Source: Burkholderia paludis
GTDB taxonomy: Bacteria > Pseudomonadota > Gammaproteobacteria > Burkholderiales > Burkholderiaceae
Direction: 5' to 3'
Length of the DNA: 64,000 nucleotides
Assembly: GCF_000732615.1 (NCBI RefSeq)
Contig: NZ_JPGL01000036.1
Span: forward strand, 1 to 64,000
Shown: piece after piece, positions 36,275 through 43,124 of the stretch
Layout: each line of letters starts with the position of its first letter
How positions within the stretch are numbered: the stretch's first letter is position 1
Position numbers and translations under genes: made by a program
The notes under the pieces: generated by a model
Database searches by the model: none
What the model was told of the DNA's origin: nothing
Seen by the model: the letters and a program-made list of their open reading frames with translations, nothing else

Positions 36275-39097
36275 TTACGCGAATTTCAGTCTCAGCGCCG
36301 CGATCAGCATGCGGAGCAACTGGAACGGCCGGCGCGTCGCGATGCCGTAGAGATCGGCGGCCGCCTGGATTTCGCTCACGAGCGGATCGTCCGGCGGCAA
36401 CGCGTCGTCCGGCGCGTCCGGCCCGATTCCGGCAGCCAGTACCGGCGTGTTCAGCCAGCCGGGCGGACGAGCGCCCAGCAACATCTGCCAGTCGCGCGGC
36501 AACATCGCCAACTGGGCGGCGGAACGGGGCCGCGGCCCGATCCAGTTGCGCACGCCGGCCGCGACATCGAGCGCGTTGCCGAACATCGACAGGACCCGGC
36601 CGCGGCATTTCCCGTAGCCCTTTCTCGGCACGCGTATCGGGCGCTCGATCCACGCGGCGGACGCAGCATCCCAGCCGGTCACGACGCTTTCGTGCGTCCA
36701 CACGTGGCCGCCCTCGCGCCCGAAGCGCGTCGCGGCGACGGCAGCGGCGAACGGCGCGAGCAGCGTGGCCAGGGCGAGCGCCGCCAGCCGACCGGGCAGC
36801 CCGGCCCCCTGCTGCCCGGTCGGTGCGAGCAGCGGCGCGATCACGGCGTCGCCGCTGCGGAACGCGAGCTTCGCGCGCCAGCGCGCACTGTAGAGGCTCG
36901 CCGGCCCGACGACGGCGCCGTCGAGGCTGAGGCCCGGCCCGACGTAGACACCGGGCAGCACGGTCGTGTCGCGCAGCGACGTGCCGGTTCCGAGAATCAC
37001 GTCGTCGCCGATCACGACGTTCGGGCCGATCTCCGCGCCCGAACCGATCAGGCATCGTTCGCCGATGAGCACGGGGCCGTGGATCACCGCATCGGGCGCG
37101 ATCCGGCATTGCGCGCCCCGCCCGCCCCACGCCTCGGCCCGGTAATGCGACGGCATGCCGCCCGCGGCGACGGCCGTCAGCCCGGCGGCTTGCGCCCGCA
37201 TCCAGCCGGCCATCGAATCGACCCGCACGAACTCGCCGCCATCCGCCGTACGCGACGGCAGCGCGCGCTCGAGCAGACGATGCAGCGCGTCGGCATCCAG
37301 TGCGACGTTCGTTCGGCCCGCCGCGTCGCGGCTCGCGCCGCCCCAGCCGAGCCAGTGCGTGCCGCCCGCGTCGCGCGGTTCGACCAGGAGCGCCGGGTCG
37401 TCGTACAGGCGCGCCAGCGTGGGCGCGCCGGGCACGATCTCGGCATGCCCGACGAGCACGGTGTCGTCGGTCGCGCCGGCCCCGATGCGATACAGCCAAT
37501 CGTACGGATGGCTGGCGCTGGCGCTCAGATGCAGGTGCAGGTCCAGCCCCCAGCGCTGGCCGTCGCCGACGAGCGCCCGGAAGGTGTCCGGCGCGTCGCT
37601 GACGACGAGGTCGACATGCGAGCAGCCTGCCACCGCCAGGTTCTGCAGCACCTGCTCCAGCGCGGTCGTCGCCCCGACCGGCAGCAGTGCGGCGGGGGTG
37701 CCGGCCGGCACCGGGAAATCGTCCGGCGCGGGACGCGTCGCGAACAGGATGCAGCGCCGGCCGGCGCGCACCGCCGGCGGCGGCGCGGCGAATTCGTCGG
37801 CGCCGACGATGCGGCAGACGATGCGGCGGCGCCAGCCGAGCTGTTGCAACGCGATGCGCGCCAGGAAGCTTGTGTTGCCGATCAGGTAACGCTTCCACAT
37901 GCGGCCCGGTTCGATGGCCAGCCGAAACAGCCACTCGCCGCCGAGTTCGCGCAGCCATGCCGGCGCGCGCGGCGTCGCGCCCGACATGAAGTCGAACAGC
38001 CCGCCGACGCCCATCGCGACCTTGACGCCGAAGGCGTCGAGATGCCGCGCGATGAACTGTTCCTGCACCGGCACGCCCATCGCGACGAGCAGCAGGCGCG
38101 CGCCGCTGGCACGGACCGCGTCGACGACCTCGCGCGCGGCCGTCGCGTCGTGCGGATCGAAATAGCCGTGCCGGCAGCCGGCGATCGACAGGCCCGGGTA
38201 CTGCTGCGCGATGCGCCCGGCCATCGCTTGCGCGACGCCGGGCTTGCCGCCCAGCAGAAAGATGCCGTGGCCGCTGCCTTCCAGCGCCGCACACAGGCGG
38301 GGAAACAGGTCGGTGCCGTTCACGTTCTGGCGCAGCGGCGTCGACAGCAGGTCGCCGGCGATCTTGATGCCGATCCCGTCCGGCAGCACCAGCGCGGCCC
38401 GTCGCAGGATGGCGCGATAGCGCCGATGCCGCGCCGCGACGTTGACGCACGCCGGGTTGACGAAGCAGACCTGGGCCGGCGGCGCGTCGGCGTCGAGCCG
38501 GTCGCGGATGCGCGCGATCGCGTCCTGCATCGACAGGTTGTCGAAGCGCACGTCGACGATCGTCACGTCGTCCGGCGCGGCGTGCCGGCCGGCGACGCCG
38601 GTCATCAACGCGAGGAGCACGTGACGGACGGCGATGCCGAGGTCGCGGCGCGCGCCGCGATCGCGCAGGTATTCAAGGTCGGCCTGCCATTCGGTCCCGT
38701 AGTCGATCAGCGTGCGACGCCGCAGCGACCACAGGCTCATCAGCCCCGGCCGCACCGCGAGCCGCTGCTCGCCGAGCCCGGCGGGCGCCGCGTCGACGCT
38801 TGCGAGCGCCCTCGGCCCGACCCAGGCCATCTGTCCGCACACGACATTCAGCAGCGCCGGCCACGCGTCGACGCCGAAGCGGGCGCGCACCGGATGCGGG
38901 CCCGCGCCGCGGGGCGCCAGCCGCCACATCCTGAACGGGCGCCCGGCCCGGCCGATGCGCGCGATCCGTTCGACACGCGAGAACGGGGCCAGCAGCACGA
39001 GCGGCACGGCGAGCAGCAGCAGCGCGAGGCCGGCCGTCACGGCGCCGGCGCAGCGAGCGGCGGCGCGCTCGCGCGCTGCTTCCTGTGAACGAGACAT
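36275..39097 (-). CDS. Fusion protein: degenerate phosphoglycosyl transferase + WecG/TagA glycosyltransferase + nucleotidyltransferase-like + LbH
   Basis: A 940-residue protein from ATG 39097. Residues 1-170: a TM segment (about 20-38) and a Bac_transf-like domain in which the catalytic Asp-Glu dyad reads D77-A78 (VDAWPALLN..MAWVGPR), so it is probably inactive. Residues 178-425: an intact WecG/TagA/CpsF domain (VLPDGIGI with D240, VNGTDLFP, LVAMGVPVQEQFI, GLFDFMSG, FRLAIEPGRMWKRYLIGN) that adds a sugar to a lipid-linked sugar. Residues 449-650: nucleotidyltransferase-like. Residues 675-760: left-handed beta-helix hexapeptides. The C-terminus has a hydrophobic stretch and a second Bac_transf-like tail (WIGPRPRSAAQLAMLPRDW). 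It sits between the intact initiating transferase and galU. Such a fusion would couple the first two lipid-linked steps. Confidence 0.85.
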   Translation of the reverse strand: MSRSQEAARERAAARCAGAVTAGLALLLLAVPLVLLAPFSRVERIARIGRAGRPFRMWRLAPRGAGPHPVRARFGVDAWPALLNVVCGQMAWVGPRALASVDAAPAGLGEQRLAVRPGLMSLWSLRRRTLIDYGTEWQADLEYLRDRGARRDLGIAVRHVLLALMTGVAGRHAAPDDVTIVDVRFDNLSMQDAIARIRDRLDADAPPAQVCFVNPACVNVAARHRRYRAILRRAALVLPDGIGIKIAGDLLSTPLRQNVNGTDLFPRLCAALEGSGHGIFLLGGKPGVAQAMAGRIAQQYPGLSIAGCRHGYFDPHDATAAREVVDAVRASGARLLLVAMGVPVQEQFIARHLDAFGVKVAMGVGGLFDFMSGATPRAPAWLRELGGEWLFRLAIEPGRMWKRYLIGNTSFLARIALQQLGWRRRIVCRIVGADEFAAPPPAVRAGRRCILFATRPAPDDFPVPAGTPAALLPVGATTALEQVLQNLAVAGCSHVDLVVSDAPDTFRALVGDGQRWGLDLHLHLSASASHPYDWLYRIGAGATDDTVLVGHAEIVPGAPTLARLYDDPALLVEPRDAGGTHWLGWGGASRDAAGRTNVALDADALHRLLERALPSRTADGGEFVRVDSMAGWMRAQAAGLTAVAAGGMPSHYRAEAWGGRGAQCRIAPDAVIHGPVLIGERCLIGSGAEIGPNVVIGDDVILGTGTSLRDTTVLPGVYVGPGLSLDGAVVGPASLYSARWRAKLAFRSGDAVIAPLLAPTGQQGAGLPGRLAALALATLLAPFAAAVAATRFGREGGHVWTHESVVTGWDAASAAWIERPIRVPRKGYGKCRGRVLSMFGNALDVAAGVRNWIGPRPRSAAQLAMLPRDWQMLLGARPPGWLNTPVLAAGIGPDAPDDALPPDDPLVSEIQAAADLYGIATRRPFQLLRMLIAALRLKFA

Positions 39098-39174
39098 GGT
39101 GTTTCCCCAGAGCAAGGTTGCGGCGGTCGCGGCCGGGTCAGGTTGCCGCCCGCCCGTTCCGCCGACGGAGCCGG

Positions 39175-39873
39175 TCAGTACGCACCGTGGCCGCGCAGGA
39201 CGGCCGGCACGGTCTTGCAGAGCAGCTTCAGGTCGAGCGCGAGCGACCGTTCGCGGATGTAGGCGAGATCCATCGTCACCTGCTCCGGAAAGGCGATGTT
39301 CGCGCGGCCGCTGACCTGCCAGATGCAGGTCAGGCCGGGCGTCACCAGCAGGCGGCCACGGTCGGACGGCGTGTAGCGCGCCACTTCCCGGGGCAGCGGC
39401 GGCCGTGGCCCGACCAGCGTCATGTCGCCGGTCAGCACGCACCAGAGCTGCGGCAGCTCGTCGATGCTGGTGCGGCGGATGAAGCGGCCGATGCGCGTGA
39501 TGCGGGGATCGTCGGCGCGCTTGAAGGTGACGCCCGCCGCGCCGTGCTGATTGAGGTGGCCGATTTCCGTGCGGCGTCGCTCGGCGTCGACGACCATCGA
39601 CCGGAACTTCGGGAACGCGAACTCGCGCCCGTGCCGCCCGACCCGGCGCTGCCAGAACAGGACCGGCCCGCGATCCTCCAGCCGCACGCAGATCGCGACG
39701 GCGGCGAACAGCGGGCCGAGCATCACGAGCGCGGACGACGCGACCGCGATGTCGATCACGCGCTTGACGCACGCGTAGCGGCACGCGTGCCAGCGCCAGG
39801 CCAGCCGCGCGACGCGAAGGGCGAGCGCCGCGCGGCGCGGCGAAACGACTGCGAGGTGTGGGTCGAGGGTCAT
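39175..39873 (-). CDS. Polyprenyl-phosphate phosphoglycosyl transferase (initiating sugar transferase)
   Basis: A 232-residue monotopic transferase that attaches sugar-1-phosphate to undecaprenyl phosphate, starting repeat-unit synthesis. It corresponds to the catalytic C-terminal part of WcaJ/WbaP. One membrane re-entrant helix (IDIAVASSALVMLGPLFAAVA, about 40-60), then KFRSMVVDAE, the catalytic dyad D138-E139 in TSIDELPQLW, LVGPRPPLPREV and PGLTCIWQVSGR. AGGAG lies 8 bp before ATG 39873. The upstream region carries one of the five shared cluster promoter motifs (39901-39947). It lies upstream of the fusion gene and galU in one operon. Confidence 0.94.
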   Translation of the reverse strand: MTLDPHLAVVSPRRAALALRVARLAWRWHACRYACVKRVIDIAVASSALVMLGPLFAAVAICVRLEDRGPVLFWQRRVGRHGREFAFPKFRSMVVDAERRRTEIGHLNQHGAAGVTFKRADDPRITRIGRFIRRTSIDELPQLWCVLTGDMTLVGPRPPLPREVARYTPSDRGRLLVTPGLTCIWQVSGRANIAFPEQVTMDLAYIRERSLALDLKLLCKTVPAVLRGHGAY

Positions 39874-39900
39874 GGCGGGTCTCCTGTATCGGGTTCGATG

Positions 39901-39947
39901 CCATTGAAACGCGCCGTATCGCCCGAATCGTGACGGATTTGCAAACA
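39901..39947 (-). promoter_or_regulatory. Shared cluster promoter element, copy 1 (phosphoglycosyl transferase operon)
   Basis: On the minus strand TGTTTGCAAATCCGTCAC (39947-39930), then exactly 23 bp, then CAATGG (39906-39901). It ends 27 bp before the ATG at 39873. See the matching copies at 42679, 49769, 52570 and 56642. Confidence 0.75.
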
Positions 39948-40074
39948 GTGCCGCGCCCCGCCCCCCGGGGAGAACCGGGCCGGACAACCGGCACCCGCGG
40001 TGGCATAATCGTCCGAGCTTTCGCCGTCGCAGTCCGCCGCGTTGCCCGACCCGCTCCCAAGACAGGGCCGCATC

Positions 40075-41937
40075 ATGGAAGACCACCCGATGACGCCAGA
40101 TCCGGTCAGCCGTCTCTCCGGCACGCCGCTGCGCGTGCTGGTCGTCGACGATATCGACGCGAGCCGCGCCGCCCTCGCGGCGCTCGTGCGCCGGGCCGGC
40201 CACGCGGCGCTCGAGGCAGCGAGCGGCATGCAGGCGCTGGAGCTGAGCCGCGTCGAGCCCGTCGATCTCGTGCTGCTCGATCTGCTGATGCCGGACATGG
40301 ACGGCTTCGAAGTCACCCGTGCGCTGCGGGAGTCGCATCAGGGCGCGTGGCTGCCGATCATCGTGATGTCGTCGATGCAGGGCGACGACCATTTCGTCCG
40401 CGCGATCCAGTGCGGCGCCGACGACTACCTCGTCAAGCCCGTCGATCCCGCGCTGCTCGACGCCAAGATCCGCAATCTGGGCCGCGTGCTGTTCCTGCAA
40501 ACCCGTATCGCCGAACTCGCCGCGCACAACCGGGAGCTGTTCGATCATGTCGAGGACGCCGTGCTGACGGTCGACCGCGACGAGCGCATCCGTGACGCCA
40601 ACGCGGCGGCATGCGGCCTCCTCGGCATCGACGCGCTGCCGCCGGACGGCTTGGCGCTCGCCACGCTGGGGGCCACGATCCACGGCGAACCGTGGCGGCC
40701 GGACGCGCGGCGCGCCACCTGCGAGATCGATGCGAAGCGCCCCGACGGCACGATCTTTCCGGCCGAAGTGCGCATGAGCCGCTGGCGCAACGATCCGGCC
40801 GGCCGGGTCTCGGTGCTGGTGCGCGATCTCACCGAACAGCGCCGGCTCGAACGCCTGAAGGACGACTTCCTGAGCACCGTGAGCCACGAGCTGCGCACGC
40901 CGCTGACGTCCGTGTCGGGCGCGGTCGACCTGCTCGTGGCGGGCGCGGCCGGCGAACTGCCGGCTGCCGCGCAGAAGCTGCTGGACGTCGCGAAGCGCAA
41001 CGGCGAGCGTCTCGGCCGCCTGATCGACGACGTGCTGGACGTCGCGAAACTCGAGGCCGACCGCGTCACGCTGCAACTGAGCACGCATGCGCTCGACACC
41101 CTGCTCGACGAAACCGCTGCCGCCAACGCCGACTACGCGCGCCGCTTCGGTGTCGCGATCGGGCGCGTCGGGCCCGCGTCGGGCGCCATCGTGCGCGTCG
41201 ATGCCGACCGGTTCCTGCAGGTGATGGCGAACCTGCTGTCGAATGCCGTCAAGCATTCCCCGGCCGGCGCGCAGGTCGACCTGAGGACCGACCGGTCGGG
41301 CGATCGCGTGCGCATCGCCGTTCGCGATCGCGGGCCAGGCGTGCCGGACGCGTTTCGCGCGCGCATCTTCGAGAAGTTCTCGCAAGCGGACGACACCGAC
41401 CGCCGCGTCGGCACCGGCACCGGCCTCGGCTTGCACATCACGCGGGTGCTGATCGAGCGGATGCAGGGGCGGGTCGGACTGACGTCCGCCACCGGGCGCG
41501 GCGCCGAATTCCACATCGACCTGCCGTGCTGCGACGCCGAAGGACGGATCGTCCCGATGCGCCGCGTCGCGCCGCGCGTCGTCGTGATCGATCGCGACGC
41601 GGCGGCCCGCTCGCGACTCGGCGCCCTGCTGTCGATGCGCTACGACGTCTGCCTCGCCCGCACGCTGGACGACGCCGTCCTGCCCCGCCCGGACGGGCCC
41701 GCGCCGGCGCTGGTGATCTGCGATCCGCAGGGGGCGGGCACGGCGCTCGATACGGTGGCCGCGCGTCTGGCGGCCATCGCGGGGCCGGCCCCGGTGCTGC
41801 TGTATACCGACGCGGTGCCGGCGCCCCAGGCGCACGCGCTGACGTTCGCGCATCTCGCCAAGCGCGAGGCGGACAACGACATGCTGTTGACGGCAATCGG
41901 CCGAGCGATCGGCCCGGAGGGAGGCCCGCATCGATGA
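40075..41937 (+). CDS. Soluble hybrid histidine kinase (REC-PAS-HisKA-HATPase-REC-like)
   Basis: A 620-residue cytosolic kinase. I use ATG 40075; ATG 40090 is possible. N-terminal receiver (VLVVDDIDAS, D69 in LLDLLMPDMDG, LVKPVDP), a short PAS-like segment (LFDHVEDAVLTVDRDERI, about 160-265), HisKA with H271 (VSHELRTPLTS), HATPase (LLSNAVKHSPAG, IFEKFSQADDTDRR, GTGTGLGLHI) and a C-terminal receiver-like domain (VVVIDRDAAARS, ALVICDPQG) with weaker motifs. No membrane segment is present. It overlaps the next receiver gene by 4 bp and is divergent from the phosphoglycosyl transferase operon. It probably feeds the adjacent receiver/Hpt pair and possibly the PP2C receiver at 33.7 kb. Confidence 0.92.
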   Translation: MEDHPMTPDPVSRLSGTPLRVLVVDDIDASRAALAALVRRAGHAALEAASGMQALELSRVEPVDLVLLDLLMPDMDGFEVTRALRESHQGAWLPIIVMSSMQGDDHFVRAIQCGADDYLVKPVDPALLDAKIRNLGRVLFLQTRIAELAAHNRELFDHVEDAVLTVDRDERIRDANAAACGLLGIDALPPDGLALATLGATIHGEPWRPDARRATCEIDAKRPDGTIFPAEVRMSRWRNDPAGRVSVLVRDLTEQRRLERLKDDFLSTVSHELRTPLTSVSGAVDLLVAGAAGELPAAAQKLLDVAKRNGERLGRLIDDVLDVAKLEADRVTLQLSTHALDTLLDETAAANADYARRFGVAIGRVGPASGAIVRVDADRFLQVMANLLSNAVKHSPAGAQVDLRTDRSGDRVRIAVRDRGPGVPDAFRARIFEKFSQADDTDRRVGTGTGLGLHITRVLIERMQGRVGLTSATGRGAEFHIDLPCCDAEGRIVPMRRVAPRVVVIDRDAAARSRLGALLSMRYDVCLARTLDDAVLPRPDGPAPALVICDPQGAGTALDTVAARLAAIAGPAPVLLYTDAVPAPQAHALTFAHLAKREADNDMLLTAIGRAIGPEGGPHR

Positions 41938-42341
41938 ACGATACGCTCAGACGGATCCTGTGCGCGGAAGACGATCCGGACATCCGCACCATCCTCGATT
42001 TCAGCCTGGCGACGCTCGGCGGCTACGAGCTGTGCCTGTGCGCCGACGGCACCGACGCGCTCGACCAGGCCGACGCGTTTGCGCCCGACCTGGTGCTGCT
42101 CGACGTGATGATGCCGACGCTCGGCGGGCCGGAAACGATGCGCGCCCTGCGCGCGCGCCCCGCGTTGCGCGACACGCCGATCGTGCTGATGTCGGCCCGC
42201 GCGCTGCCGGACGAGATCGAGGCCCTGCTCGCGCATGGCGCCACCGGCGTGATCGTGAAGCCGTTCGATCCGGTCGCGCTGCCGGACAATCTGAAAATCT
42301 ACTGGAACTACGCCCATGACCGGCGGGCCGGCGACGCCTGA
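41934..42341 (+). CDS. Stand-alone response-regulator receiver domain
   Basis: A 135-residue receiver with no output domain. Motifs: RILCAEDDPDIRTIL (acidic pocket), LVLLDVMMPTLGG (phospho-acceptor Asp) and GVIVKPFDP (Lys). ATGA overlap with the hybrid kinase upstream and 26-bp overlap with the Hpt gene downstream show tight co-translation. It probably serves as a shuttle or phosphate sink within a multi-step relay. Confidence 0.92.
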   Translation: MNDTLRRILCAEDDPDIRTILDFSLATLGGYELCLCADGTDALDQADAFAPDLVLLDVMMPTLGGPETMRALRARPALRDTPIVLMSARALPDEIEALLAHGATGVIVKPFDPVALPDNLKIYWNYAHDRRAGDA

Positions 42342-42654
42342 ACAGGACGAACGGTTCGCGGCGCTGAAACGCCGCTTCGCGCTCGGCCTGGCCGGCCGGC
42401 GCGACGAACTGTCGGCAGCCTGGGACGACTGGGCGGCCGATCCGGATCGTGCGCGCGACGCGCTGGCCGGCGGCCTGCACCGCCTGGCCGGCGCGGCCGG
42501 CGCCTACGGCTTCGACGCGCTGGGCCGGGCCGCCCGCGATCTGGAGGGCCAGGTCCGCTCGCCGGGCGCCGGCGCCGCGCCGCTTGCGGCCCCGTTTGCC
42601 GCGTTGCTGCACACGCTGTCGGCCGTGGCCGAAGCGGCTGCCGGCGAACGCTGA
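42316..42654 (+). CDS. Hpt-domain phosphotransfer protein
   Basis: A 112-residue helical protein with the Hpt motif GLHRLAGAAGAYGFDALGRAARDLE; the His (about residue 55) is the phospho-acceptor, in place of the usual HxLKG. It overlaps the receiver gene by 26 bp. With the kinase and receiver it forms a His-Asp-His relay. The final Asp recipient is not adjacent; the receiver-PP2C protein (33725-34906) and the OmpR-type regulator (61438-62127) are candidates in this locus. Confidence 0.8.
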   Translation: MTGGPATPEQDERFAALKRRFALGLAGRRDELSAAWDDWAADPDRARDALAGGLHRLAGAAGAYGFDALGRAARDLEGQVRSPGAGAAPLAAPFAALLHTLSAVAEAAAGER

Positions 42655-42678
42655 TCCTGCCGGGCCTGTTTCGCGCAC

Positions 42679-42725
42679 AGTTCACATTCCGGTGACACTG
42701 CGAACGCCGCGATGGCGTCCAATGG
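42679..42725 (+). promoter_or_regulatory. Shared cluster promoter element, copy 2 (STAS-wzc operon)
   Basis: AGTTCACATTCCGGTGAC (42679-42696), exactly 23 bp, then CAATGG (42720-42725), 44 bp before ATG 42770. It lies downstream of the Hpt stop, so the STAS-wzc unit has its own promoter. Confidence 0.75.
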
Positions 42726-42769
42726 GGGCATCCAATCCGACCGACGCTTCGTCGAACCAGGGAGGCTCC

Positions 42770-43108
42770 ATGGAACTGATCGCAACCCACGACCCGTCCG
42801 GCACGCTGCTCGTCCGCCTGCACGAGGCGCACCTCGACGCGGGCAACGTCAAGGATTTCCGCGAGGCGATCGGCCCCTGGCTGGAGCGCCACGATCGCAT
42901 CGTGTTCGACATGTCGACGCTGCGCTTCGTCGACAGCTCCGGGCTCGGCGCGCTGATCGCGTGCCAGCGCCAGGCGCATCGGCAGCGCGGCGATTTCAAG
43001 CTGTGCGCGATGTCGCGGCCGGTTCGCGCGCTGTTCGAGCTGATGCGCATGCATCGCGTGTTCAGCATCCACGAAACGCGTGAAGAAGCCGTGCGCGCGT
43101 TCGCCTGA
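42770..43108 (+). CDS. STAS-domain protein heading the wzc operon
   Basis: A 112-residue STAS protein starting at ATG 42770 with GGGAGG 6 bp upstream. The phospho-acceptor segment is LRFVDSSGLGALIAC (S56/S57), identical in spacing to the STAS protein at 33349-33687, so both could be substrates of the same RsbW-like kinase and PP2C phosphatase. It lies 16 bp before the wzc homologue and behind a cluster-type promoter. This suggests that partner switching directly touches polysaccharide synthesis, as SypA does in Vibrio fischeri; that parallel is inference. Confidence 0.9.
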   Translation: MELIATHDPSGTLLVRLHEAHLDAGNVKDFREAIGPWLERHDRIVFDMSTLRFVDSSGLGALIACQRQAHRQRGDFKLCAMSRPVRALFELMRMHRVFSIHETREEAVRAFA

Positions 43109-43124
43109 TCCCGCGGGTGCCATC

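Noticed and set aside
34952-39088. Plus-strand open frame of about 1378 codons opposite galU and the fusion gene
   Set aside because: Low-complexity Arg/Gln/Ala translation with no domain; the minus-strand products are clear enzymes.
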